Origin: Clostridiales bacterium
Lineage (GTDB): Bacteria; Bacillota; Clostridia; Oscillospirales; Acutalibacteraceae
Direction of reading: 5' to 3'
Assembly (NCBI GenBank): GCA_012516295.1
Contig: JAAYWU010000172.1
Span: 1 to 6,502, forward strand
DNA: 6,502 nt
The translations under genes were made by a program, and so were the position numbers. The notes under the pieces were generated by a model. That model worked only from the letters and a program-made list of their open reading frames with translations. It did not search any database and was not told where the DNA came from. Of the stretch, positions 1-6,502 are shown in pieces. Each line of letters starts with the position of its first letter. Position 1 is the first letter of the stretch.

Positions 1-6
1 ATAGTG

Positions 7-12
7 TATAAT
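7..12 (+). promoter_or_regulatory. Candidate -10 box at the left edge
   Basis: TATAAT, an exact match to the sigma-A -10 consensus, lies 56 bp before the divIC start. A matching -35 would fall outside the window, so the promoter cannot be judged as a whole. In Firmicutes divIC is often preceded by yabP-yabQ, so this could be a divIC promoter inside that cluster or a chance match in AT-rich DNA. Confidence 0.3.
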
Positions 13-68
13 CAATGTATAGGTAAAGTGAGAGAGAGGGTTAAGCAAAAAGGGGGCGGTTCTGCCAA

Positions 69-371
69 ATGAAAGTTATTAAAAACAGAAAACCCAAAAG
101 GAGTCTTTTGCTTCGTCTTGCTGTTTTTTCATTTGCGGTGTACGCCACGATCGCGCTTATCAACCAGCAAATCCTGATCAGTCAAAAACGTCAGGAGTTG
201 GATGCAATTAAACAAAAAATTGCTATCCAGCAAATGAAAAATGAAGATATAAAACATGCTTTACAGGCTGGGGCCAATGAAAACAGCGATTATATTGAGC
301 GTGTTGCACGGGAAAGGCTTAATTTTGCAAAGCCGGGAGAGCGCGTGTTTGTCAATATTGCGGGGAATTGA
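69..371 (+). CDS. divIC: Septum formation initiator, DivIC/FtsB family
   Basis: This 100-residue bitopic membrane protein belongs to the FtsL-DivIB-DivIC (FtsLBQ) subcomplex, which acts at the septum to activate peptidoglycan synthesis. The architecture is visible: a basic N-terminus (residues 1-12, rich in K and R) expected to stay cytoplasmic, one membrane helix at about 13-31, an extracytoplasmic coiled coil at about 33-66 rich in Q, K, I and L, and the family's C-terminal signature at 75-95 (YIERVARERLNF followed by PGERVF). The length is usual for the family. The G-rich stretch at 51-59 (AGGGGGCGG) is the probable ribosome binding site for the ATG at 69. A yabR-like S1 gene follows 34 bp later, the order known from Bacillus and many Clostridia, which supports DivIC over FtsB as the name. 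The family is well supported; the DivIC name rests partly on the neighbour. Confidence 0.9.
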   Translation: MKVIKNRKPKRSLLLRLAVFSFAVYATIALINQQILISQKRQELDAIKQKIAIQQMKNEDIKHALQAGANENSDYIERVARERLNFAKPGERVFVNIAGN

Positions 372-405
372 TCTCTCTAATTTTTAAGGAGGAAATCACT
401 TACAT

Positions 406-843
406 ATGCAGCTTGAGGTAGGAACCATCCTGGAGGGTAAAGTTACGGGGATTACAAAATTCGGTGCCTTTGTTGAATTACCGGGAGGAAAAACCGGTAT
501 GGTTCACATTTCGGAGGTAGCTCCCACTTTTGTTAAGGAAATCCGCGATTTTGTAACCGAAAATCAAATTGTAAAAGTAAAAGTTTTGAGCATCAGCGAG
601 GATGGAAAAGTAAGCCTTTCCATGAAGAAGGCGGTTGCGCCCGCGCCAAAGAACGGCACGCCGGCTCCTCGTTTGGCACGGCCAGGAAATTATGAATGGC
701 AGAGCCGAAGAAACGAATCTGCCAGCTTTGAGGATATGATTTCCAAGTTCAAGCAGACAAGCGATGAAAAGATTTCCGATCTTAAAAGATGCGTGGAATC
801 GAAACGAGGCGGATTTTCGAAGCACGGTTCCAAAATCAACTGA
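406..843 (+). CDS. yabR: S1 RNA-binding domain protein, YabR-like
   Basis: This is a 145-residue cytoplasmic protein with a single S1 (OB-fold) RNA-binding domain at about residues 3-75. Visible motifs are GKVTGITKFGAFVEL (11-25), GMVHISEV (31-38) and VKVKVLSISEDGKVSLSMK (56-74), all typical of the domain. An Ala/Pro-rich linker (76-93) leads to a C-terminal tail with SFEDMISKFKQTSDEKISDL (107-126) and ESKRGG (131-136). That tail is characteristic of YabR-type proteins, not of ribosomal protein S1. The exact role is not well defined; the family is thought to bind RNA or ribosomes. AAGGAGG at 386-392 precedes the ATG at 406 with a rather long 13-nt spacing. The gene probably shares a transcript with divIC, 34 bp upstream with no terminator between, and a strong hairpin terminator follows its stop. 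In Bacillus the next gene is spoIIE; here it is an amidohydrolase. Confidence 0.9.
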   Translation: MQLEVGTILEGKVTGITKFGAFVELPGGKTGMVHISEVAPTFVKEIRDFVTENQIVKVKVLSISEDGKVSLSMKKAVAPAPKNGTPAPRLARPGNYEWQSRRNESASFEDMISKFKQTSDEKISDLKRCVESKRGGFSKHGSKIN

Positions 844-852
844 TATAGTTTT

Positions 853-882
853 AAGCGGAGTGTGGCGCACTCCGCTTTTTTT
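853..882 (+). terminator. Intrinsic terminator after yabR
   Basis: AAGCGGAGTG (853-862) and CACTCCGCTT (868-877) form a perfect 10-bp stem around a 5-nt TGGCG loop. The T run occupies 876-882. This is a textbook factor-independent terminator starting 10 bp after the yabR stop. It ends directly against the ribosome binding site of the next gene, so it may act as an attenuator for that gene as well as a terminator for divIC-yabR. Confidence 0.9.
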
Positions 883-888
883 GGAGGT
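883..888 (+). promoter_or_regulatory. Ribosome binding site abutting the terminator
   Basis: GGAGGT begins at the base after the terminator T run and lies 5 nt before the ATG at 894. It fixes the amidohydrolase start. No promoter can fit between the hairpin and this site, so the message must be made by read-through or from a promoter inside or before yabR. Confidence 0.8.
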
Positions 889-893
889 ATACA

Positions 894-2048
894 ATGTTCA
901 TTACGCATGCAAAAATCCATACGATGGCAGGGAATACGATCGACAACGGCTGGATACATATAAAAGAGAATAAAATCGCAGCGATTGGTTCCCATTTGGA
1001 TAAACCGGTAACAGACGAAGAAGTCCTGGATGTTCACGGCGCCGGGGTGTATCCCGGCTTTATCGATGCCCATACACATCTTGGTATGTGGGAAGACGGC
1101 CTTTGCTTTGAAGGGGATGACGGAAATGAGGAAACAGACCCCATAACCCCGCAGCTTCGCGCGATTGACGCGATCAACCCCATGGACCGCTGTTTTTCCG
1201 AGGCGCTTGCGGCGGGCATAACGACGGTTGTAACCGGCCCCGGAAGTGCGAATCCGATTGGCGGGCAGCTTGCGGCGATGAAAACCGCCGGTTCCCGTGT
1301 GGATGATATGATTGTGAAAGCGCCGGTTGCAATTAAAATGGCGCTTGGCGAAAATCCAAAATCCGTCTATCACGGGAAAAGCCAAGCGCCCTCCACCAGA
1401 ATGGCGACGGCGGCACTTATTCGTGAGGAATTGTATAAAGCGAAACGTTATATGGACGACCTGGAGCGTTCGAAAAACGAGGAAGATTTTGAAGCGCCGG
1501 AATTTGATATCAAATCGGAAGCGCTTCTTCCTGTGCTTCGGGGAGAAACGGAAGTGCATTTCCATGCGCACCGTTCCGATGATATCTATACCGCTATCCG
1601 GATTGCGAACGAGTTCCATCTCAATTACGTCATTGTCCATGGGACGGAGGGGCACCTGATTGCGGATACCCTAGCAAAAGAAGGCGTGCGCGTGCTCGCC
1701 GGACCATATCTCTGCGACCGCTCAAAGCCGGAGTTGAAAAACCAGACACCCGCGAACCCGGGCATCCTCTCGAAAGCGGGGGTTTTCACCGCGATTATTA
1801 CCGACCATCCCGTCATTCCGCTGCAGTACCTTCCGACGTGTGCGGCGCTGGCTGTTCGGGAAGGAATGGATTATGAAGAAGCTTTAAAGGCTATTACAAT
1901 TAACCCCGCTCAAATTTGCGGAATCGATCAGCGGGTAGGGTCCATTGAAGTTGGAAAAGATGCGGATCTGGTCATTTTTGATTCGGATCCCCTTCAAATG
2001 ACGTCGAAGCCAATCCATGTAATCGCCGACGGGAAAATTATGTTATAA
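894..2048 (+). CDS. Imidazolonepropionase-like metal-dependent amidohydrolase
   Basis: This is a 384-residue soluble enzyme of the amidohydrolase superfamily, COG1228 type, expected to hydrolyse a C-N bond in a cyclic or amide substrate; the substrate cannot be read from sequence. An N-terminal beta-sandwich segment (1-53) leads to PGFIDAHTHLG (54-64), which carries the HxH metal ligands H60 and H62. A DDGNEETDPITPQ block (75-87), PGSANPIGG (116-124) and GENPK (152-156) follow. Candidate further ligands are E178 on the expected fourth strand, the His cluster H222/H224/H226, H249 in VHGTEGH, and the catalytic Asp D304 in TDHP. The C-terminus returns to the sandwich with VGSIEVGKDADLVIFD (348-363), the usual closing signature. 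There is no signal peptide or membrane segment. It is probably co-transcribed with the fumarase alpha gene 11 bp downstream. Hydantoinase, dihydroorotase or true HutI activity is not supported by the motifs or neighbours. Confidence 0.88.
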   Translation: MFITHAKIHTMAGNTIDNGWIHIKENKIAAIGSHLDKPVTDEEVLDVHGAGVYPGFIDAHTHLGMWEDGLCFEGDDGNEETDPITPQLRAIDAINPMDRCFSEALAAGITTVVTGPGSANPIGGQLAAMKTAGSRVDDMIVKAPVAIKMALGENPKSVYHGKSQAPSTRMATAALIREELYKAKRYMDDLERSKNEEDFEAPEFDIKSEALLPVLRGETEVHFHAHRSDDIYTAIRIANEFHLNYVIVHGTEGHLIADTLAKEGVRVLAGPYLCDRSKPELKNQTPANPGILSKAGVFTAIITDHPVIPLQYLPTCAALAVREGMDYEEALKAITINPAQICGIDQRVGSIEVGKDADLVIFDSDPLQMTSKPIHVIADGKIML

Positions 2049-2059
2049 GGAGAAAGACG

Positions 2060-2902
2060 ATGAGAGAAGTTGACGTTTCAGAAATTACGGCTGCGGTTAA
2101 GTCCCTTTTCATAGACGCAAACCGCGTCTTGCCGTCCGATCTTGAGAACTGCATTGCAGCCGCGGCAGAAAAAGAAACCTCCGGAATCGGAAGGGAAGTC
2201 CTTTGCGATTTATGTGAGAATATGAAAGCGGCGAAGGAACTGAACATCCCCGTTTGCCAGGATACGGGCATGGCGGTTGTGTTTGCGGAAGTCGGGCAGG
2301 AGGTTCATATTACCGGCGGTTCCTGTGAGGACGCAGTCCATGAAGGCGTACATCAGGGCTATGTGGAAGGTCTTCTGCGCTGTTCGGTTGTTGCGGACCC
2401 CATCCGGCGCGGAAATACCGGCGATAACACGCCGGCAATCCTGCATACCCGCATCGTACCCGGGGACAAGCTTGTGCTTACTGCGGCTCCGAAGGGCTTT
2501 GGAAGCGAAAACATGAGCCGGATGAAAATGTTTACCCCGTCTGCCAGCATAGACGACATCCTCGATTTCGTAATCGATACCGTCCGTACGGCCGGCAGCA
2601 ATCCGTGCCCGCCGATTGTACTCGGCGTGGGAATCGGCGGGGATTTTGAGAAGTGCGCGCTGCTTGCAAAAAAGGCGCTTTGCCGCCCGGTCTCCGAGCG
2701 GAATGCCGACCCGTTTTATGCGGAGCTGGAAACCAGAATGCTCAACAAAATCAACGAACTGAATATCGGACCGCAGGGGTTCGGGGGAATAACCACGGCC
2801 CTTGCGGTAAATATAGAGCAGTATCCTACGCATATTGCAGGCTTGCCTGTGGCGGTCAATGTTGGCTGCCATGTGACTCGCCACAAAAAGATTACGATTT
2901 AG
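2060..2902 (+). CDS. fumA: Class I fumarate hydratase, alpha subunit
   Basis: This 280-residue protein matches the alpha subunit of the two-subunit, oxygen-sensitive [4Fe-4S] fumarase / L(+)-tartrate dehydratase family, which interconverts fumarate and malate (or dehydrates tartrate) in the cytoplasm. The three cluster cysteines are visible: C66 in PVCQDTGM, C183 in NPCPPIVLGVGIGG, and C270 in GCHVTRH. Other family blocks are RRGNTGDNTPA (116-126), APKGFGSENMS (143-153) and GPQGFGGITTALAVNIE (237-253). The length is that of a full alpha subunit, so nothing appears truncated. AAGGAG at 2047-2052 overlaps the stop of the amidohydrolase, which suggests translational coupling. The beta subunit, normally the next gene, is absent: an 88-bp gap and hpf follow. 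A working enzyme would need a beta gene elsewhere. Fumarate rather than tartrate as substrate is likely but not proven by sequence; in either case the symbol is nominal. Confidence 0.92.
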   Translation: MREVDVSEITAAVKSLFIDANRVLPSDLENCIAAAAEKETSGIGREVLCDLCENMKAAKELNIPVCQDTGMAVVFAEVGQEVHITGGSCEDAVHEGVHQGYVEGLLRCSVVADPIRRGNTGDNTPAILHTRIVPGDKLVLTAAPKGFGSENMSRMKMFTPSASIDDILDFVIDTVRTAGSNPCPPIVLGVGIGGDFEKCALLAKKALCRPVSERNADPFYAELETRMLNKINELNIGPQGFGGITTALAVNIEQYPTHIAGLPVAVNVGCHVTRHKKITI

Positions 2903-2912
2903 ACACGAATAC

Positions 2913-2941
2913 TTTCTTTTAATAGAAGATTATGGTATATT
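2913..2941 (+). promoter_or_regulatory. Candidate promoter of hpf
   Basis: TATATT at 2936-2941 is preceded by TGG at 2933-2935, giving an extended -10 element. The -35 position (TTTCTT, 2913-2918, 17-bp spacer) is weak, as is common with extended -10 promoters. An overlapping TATTAT at 2938-2943 is an alternative -10. The gap between the fumarase stop and hpf is AT-rich and holds no clear terminator, so read-through from the upstream pair is also possible. Confidence 0.45.
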
Positions 2942-2990
2942 ATAGTTAGCGGATGTTCTTTCCTCAATTCTAGAAAAAGGAGATGCTCAT

Positions 2991-3524
2991 ATGAAGGTTT
3001 CGATTACTGGAAGGAAAGTGAATTTGAGGGATAATTTCAAAGAACTTGCCACAAAAAAGCTTTCCCGTTTTGACAGAATATTTGACGAAGACGCACAGGC
3101 AAATGTCGTTGTAACAGTTGAAAGGAACCGCCAGACCGTTGAAATTACGATCAAATCAGGCAGCAGGATCTATCGGGCCGAGGAAACGGATTTTGAAATG
3201 AATGATGCGCTGGATAAGGTGATCAGCGCCCTTGGTAGACAGATTCGAAAAAATAAAACGCGGCTTGAAAAAGAAATCCATTCTGCCGCTTTGGATCAAT
3301 ATGTGCAGGATTATCTCCATACTGAAGAGGAACCGGATGAATTTAAGATTGTGCGCACAAAGCATTTCTTTGTAAAACCGCTTAGTGTTGAGGAAGCTAT
3401 TTTACAAATGAACCTCCTTGATCATCAATTCTTCATGTTCCGCAATGAAACGACTGGAGAAATTAACGTGGTTTACAAACGTAAGGATGGAAATTACGGA
3501 TTATTGGAACCGGACGTGGAATAA
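2991..3524 (+). CDS. hpf: Long-form ribosome hibernation promoting factor
   Basis: This is a 177-residue long-form Hpf (YvyD/HPF-long type). It binds the small-subunit decoding region in stationary phase or stress and pairs two 70S ribosomes into inactive 100S dimers. The N-terminal S30AE/HPF domain covers about residues 1-97, starting MKVSITGRKVNL and rich in basic residues in the second helix (K and R at 86-94). A linker (about 98-118) leads to the C-terminal dimerisation domain at about 119-174, recognisable by IVRTKHFFVKPLSVEEAILQM (split at 120-140), LLDHQFFMFRN (142-152) and VVYKRKDGNYGLLEP (160-174). The long form is the only type in most Firmicutes. AAAGGAG at 2976-2982 sits 8 nt before the ATG. 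A probable own promoter before it and a terminator after it make the gene look monocistronic, as expected for a stress-regulated factor. Confidence 0.96.
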   Translation: MKVSITGRKVNLRDNFKELATKKLSRFDRIFDEDAQANVVVTVERNRQTVEITIKSGSRIYRAEETDFEMNDALDKVISALGRQIRKNKTRLEKEIHSAALDQYVQDYLHTEEEPDEFKIVRTKHFFVKPLSVEEAILQMNLLDHQFFMFRNETTGEINVVYKRKDGNYGLLEPDVE

Positions 3525-3584
3525 TAGAATATCGCGCCGATTGAATAAGAATGGTGCCTAACGGAAAAGAGCTTATCCAAATTC

Positions 3585-3621
3585 GGGGCTGCGTATCGTC
3601 GCAGCCCCATATTTCGTTTTT
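3585..3621 (+). terminator. Intrinsic terminator after hpf
   Basis: GGGGCTGCG (3585-3593) and CGCAGCCCC (3600-3608) form a perfect 9-bp, GC-rich stem with the 6-nt loop TATCGT. The downstream tract ATATTTCGTTTTT (3609-3621) is T-rich but interrupted. The hairpin lies 61 bp after the hpf stop and ends 2 bp before the ribosome binding site of the methyltransferase, so it may attenuate that gene too. Confidence 0.8.
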
Positions 3622-3623
3622 AT

Positions 3624-3629
3624 GGAGAG
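3624..3629 (+). promoter_or_regulatory. Ribosome binding site that sets the methyltransferase start
   Basis: GGAGAG lies 4 nt before the ATG at 3634. An in-frame ATG at 3622 overlaps this very site and sits at the end of the terminator T tract with no ribosome binding sequence before it, so 3634 is the better start. Confidence 0.7.
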
Positions 3630-3633
3630 AAAT

Positions 3634-4752
3634 ATGCAGAATTTTAAACTTGTATGCCCCTGCCTTCTTGGTGTAGAAGGCTTGGTCGCGGATGAATTAA
3701 GAAAGATGGACGCGCAGAATGTGGAACCGCAAAACGGGCGCGTTCTTTTTGACGGTTCCGAAGAAATGCTTGTGCGCGCAAACATCGGCTCCCGTTTCAG
3801 CGAGCGGGTCCTTGTTCAAATGGGAAGCTTCCCGGCGCGGAGCTTTGAGGAGCTGTTTCAGGGCGTGAAAGCGCTCCCTTGGGAGGAGTGGATCGGCAAA
3901 AACGATCGTTTTCCTGTGAAAGGGCGAAGCCTGAATTCCAAACTTACCAGTATTCCGGATTGCCAGTCCATTATTAAAAAGGCGATTGTGGAGCGCCTGA
4001 AACAGAAATATAAACTGAATTGGTTTGAAGAAACGGGCGCATTGTACCAGATTCAGTTTCTCATCATGAAAGACAATGTAAGCATTATGATCGACACTTC
4101 CGGGGAAGGGCTTCACAAGCGGGGTTACCGCGCCACTTCTACGGAAGCGCCAATTAAGGAAACCCTTGCCGCCTGTATGGTGCATCTGTCACGCGTGCGG
4201 CATGACGCCCATTTTATAGACCCGTTTTGCGGCTCTGGAACCATCCTAATTGAAGCCGCCCTGTATGCGCTGAATATTGCGCCGGGGCTGCGCCGCCGTT
4301 TTTCCGCCGAACAGTGGGCGCAAATCCACCCGGACATTTGGCGGCGAGAAAAGGAACGGGCGCAAAGCCTTGTAATGCATGACGCGCCGTTCACAGCCTA
4401 TGGTTACGATATTGACGGCGCCGCCATAGCGCTTACCCTTGAAAATGCGAAAAAGGCCGGTGTTATTTCGCGGATTCACGCCGAAAAACGGTCGATTGAG
4501 GACTTCCGGTCCATAGGGGAATACGGCTGCGTGATCTGCAACCCGCCGTATGGGGAACGCCTGCTGGATATCCGCCAGGCGGAAGAACTTTACCGGACGA
4601 TGGGAAAGGTGTTTGAGAAAAAGCACGGATGGAGTTATTCGATCATCAGCCCGGACGAAAAGTTTGAGGAATGCTTTGGCAGAAAGGCGGACCGGCGCAG
4701 AAAGCTTTATAACGGGATGATTAAATGCCAGTATTATATGTATTTTAAATAA
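3634..4752 (+). CDS. ypsC: THUMP-domain class I RNA methyltransferase, YpsC/RlmL type
   Basis: This 372-residue SAM-dependent enzyme belongs to COG0116, long annotated as an N6-adenine DNA methylase but related to the N-terminal half of RlmL, which makes m2G2445 in 23S rRNA. An N-terminal ferredoxin-like/THUMP region spans roughly residues 1-155, beginning with the family-like CPCLLGVEGLVADELRKM (8-25). The Rossmann-fold methyltransferase domain follows: motif I is DPFCGSGTILIEAAL (196-210) and the catalytic motif IV is NPPYGER (303-309). The length fits the single-domain Bacillus YpsC (about 385 residues), not the fused E. coli RlmL/K. The start at 3634 is chosen on the ribosome binding site; starting at 3622 would add only MERN. 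A hairpin terminator stands immediately upstream, so its promoter is not obvious; a weak TAGAAT at 3525-3530 could serve as a -10. The family is confident; the exact target base is inferred from homology. Confidence 0.93.
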   Translation: MQNFKLVCPCLLGVEGLVADELRKMDAQNVEPQNGRVLFDGSEEMLVRANIGSRFSERVLVQMGSFPARSFEELFQGVKALPWEEWIGKNDRFPVKGRSLNSKLTSIPDCQSIIKKAIVERLKQKYKLNWFEETGALYQIQFLIMKDNVSIMIDTSGEGLHKRGYRATSTEAPIKETLAACMVHLSRVRHDAHFIDPFCGSGTILIEAALYALNIAPGLRRRFSAEQWAQIHPDIWRREKERAQSLVMHDAPFTAYGYDIDGAAIALTLENAKKAGVISRIHAEKRSIEDFRSIGEYGCVICNPPYGERLLDIRQAEELYRTMGKVFEKKHGWSYSIISPDEKFEECFGRKADRRRKLYNGMIKCQYYMYFK

Positions 4753-4787
4753 TTCCGGTTTCGGCAGTATGCGTCCCTTGCTGTATT

Positions 4788-4817
4788 GCAACCGCCGTCG
4801 TAAGCGGCGGAGCTTGC
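4788..4817 (+). repeat. Bulged GC-rich hairpin
   Basis: GCAACCGCCG (4788-4797) pairs with CGGCGG (4805-4810) and then TTGC (4814-4817), leaving a 7-nt loop and a 3-nt AGC bulge on the 3' side. It lies 35 bp after the methyltransferase stop. No T run follows, so it is not an ordinary intrinsic terminator; it could protect the 3' end of the message or be part of a larger RNA fold. Confidence 0.5.
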
Positions 4818-4835
4818 CCGGGTGGAGTCGGCCCA

Positions 4836-4979
4836 ATGAAGCACCCGCAGGAATTGCTGGAAAAAATACAGAAGCAGGAATTTTTTCCTTTGAATTTGGA
4901 AATGATTACATCAGAACGCTTGAAAAACCGGAGCTTTTTAATAAAAATTGTAAATATTTTATTAAATCGCAGATTTTAG
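4836..4979 (+). CDS. Doubtful small ORF, 47 codons
   Basis: An ATG at 4836 opens 47 codons to TAG at 4977. The product would begin MKHPQELLEKIQKQEFFPLN, a charged, amphipathic, protein-like stretch, then become basic and hydrophobic as the DNA turns AT-rich. GGTGGAG at 4821-4827 is a plausible ribosome binding site 8 nt upstream. The site is half of a 6-bp inverted repeat (4819-4824 with 4842-4847) that would place the start codon in a loop. The same frame is open upstream to 4749 but has no standard start codon there. I do not recognise the product. It could be a real small protein, the remnant of a decayed gene, or chance; its overlap with other inverted repeats favours caution. Confidence 0.25.
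   Translation: MKHPQELLEKIQKQEFFPLNLEMITSERLKNRSFLIKIVNILLNRRF
4859..4888 (+). repeat. A/T-rich inverted repeat inside the groES upstream gap
   Basis: GGAAAAAAT (4859-4867) and ATTTTTTCC (4880-4888) are perfect reverse complements separated by 12 nt. The A tract on the left and T tract on the right resemble a weak, possibly bidirectional terminator and could end the methyltransferase transcript, but the stem has only two GC pairs. Confidence 0.4.
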
Positions 4980-4990
4980 TAAAAAAGCTC

Positions 4991-5019
4991 TTGATTTTCT
5001 GTAAGCAAGTATATAAAAT
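4991..5019 (+). promoter_or_regulatory. Sigma-A promoter of groES-groEL
   Basis: TTGATT (4991-4996) and TAAAAT (5014-5019) are separated by exactly 17 bp and match the sigma-A -35 and -10 consensus at 4/6 and 5/6 positions. Strongly AT-rich DNA at 4935-4990 could act as an UP element. The predicted start near 5026 falls at the first bases of the CIRCE element, the usual arrangement for HrcA-repressed chaperonin genes. Confidence 0.75.
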
Positions 5020-5024
5020 ATATC

Positions 5025-5051
5025 TTAGCACTCAAGGATAACGAGTGCTAA
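5025..5051 (+). promoter_or_regulatory. CIRCE operator for HrcA
   Basis: TTAGCACTC (5025-5033) and GAGTGCTAA (5043-5051) are separated by 9 nt, an exact match to the CIRCE consensus. HrcA binds this inverted repeat and represses transcription until heat stress titrates the GroE chaperonin that keeps it folded. The element covers the predicted transcription start and lies 30 bp before the groES ATG, so it also sits in the 5' leader of the message. Confidence 0.97.
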
Positions 5052-5063
5052 AAGATTGAATAA

Positions 5064-5366
<303 letters not shown>

Positions 5367-5405
5367 TCGGCTTGTTTTTATATTTTATAGTTGGAGGTAA
5401 TATAG

Positions 5406-6502
<1,097 letters not shown>

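Noticed and set aside
690..1655. A 321-codon open frame on the reverse strand across yabR and the amidohydrolase
   Set aside because: It is antisense to two well-supported genes and crosses the terminator between them. Its product is rich in R, H, F and I with no recognisable domain; it is a codon-bias shadow.
2210..2884. A 224-codon reverse-strand frame within the fumarase gene
   Set aside because: It lies fully antisense to a gene with intact cluster cysteines and family motifs, and shows no domain of its own.
2911..2930. Possible small hairpin (TTCT/AGAA) after the fumarase gene as a terminator
   Set aside because: The stem is only about 4 bp and AT-rich with no following T run; it is too weak to call.
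3622..3633. Upstream in-frame ATG for the methyltransferase
   Set aside because: It overlaps the ribosome binding site of the ATG at 3634, has none of its own and follows the terminator T tract directly.
4769..5041. A 90-codon forward frame in the gap before groES
   Set aside because: It has no ribosome binding site, and it runs through the -35/-10 promoter and into the CIRCE operator, so it cannot be a normal gene. Its product is R-rich at the start and changes character with base composition.

Overview
The window reads as ordinary chromosomal DNA of an anaerobic, probably spore-forming Clostridia, most likely Oscillospirales/Ruminococcaceae. This rests on the divIC-yabR gene pair, a two-subunit-type (class I, Fe-S) fumarase alpha subunit, a long-form hibernation factor, a perfect HrcA/CIRCE operator before groES-groEL, and strong AGGAGG-type ribosome binding sites. 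The taxon is an inference; there is no 16S or other marker here. All supported genes lie on the + strand.

Layout. (1) Positions 1-882: divIC (division protein) and a yabR-like S1-domain gene, closed by a perfect 10-bp hairpin terminator. (2) 883-2902: an imidazolonepropionase-like metal-dependent amidohydrolase (COG1228 type) and, 11 bp later, a class I fumarate hydratase alpha subunit. The beta subunit does not follow. (3) 2903-3621: a promoter candidate, the long-form ribosome hibernation promoting factor hpf, and a 9-bp hairpin terminator. (4) 3622-4752: a THUMP-containing class I RNA methyltransferase of the YpsC/RlmL type, with a corrected start at 3634. (5) 4753-5081: a 329-bp gap holding three consecutive inverted repeats, a doubtful 47-codon ORF, a good sigma-A promoter and a perfect CIRCE element. 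(6) 5082-6502: groES and the first 365 codons of groEL, which runs off the right edge.

Functionally, these are housekeeping modules side by side: septum formation, translation and ribosome maintenance (S1 protein, Hpf, rRNA methyltransferase), a small metabolic pair of unclear purpose, and the heat-shock chaperonin operon under HrcA control.

I found no mobile element, CRISPR array, tRNA or rRNA, and no convincing new multi-gene system. The points most worth a second look are the orphan fumarase alpha subunit coupled to an uncharacterised amidohydrolase, the two places where a terminator abuts the next gene's ribosome binding site without room for a promoter between, and the structured, possibly coding gap before the groE promoter.
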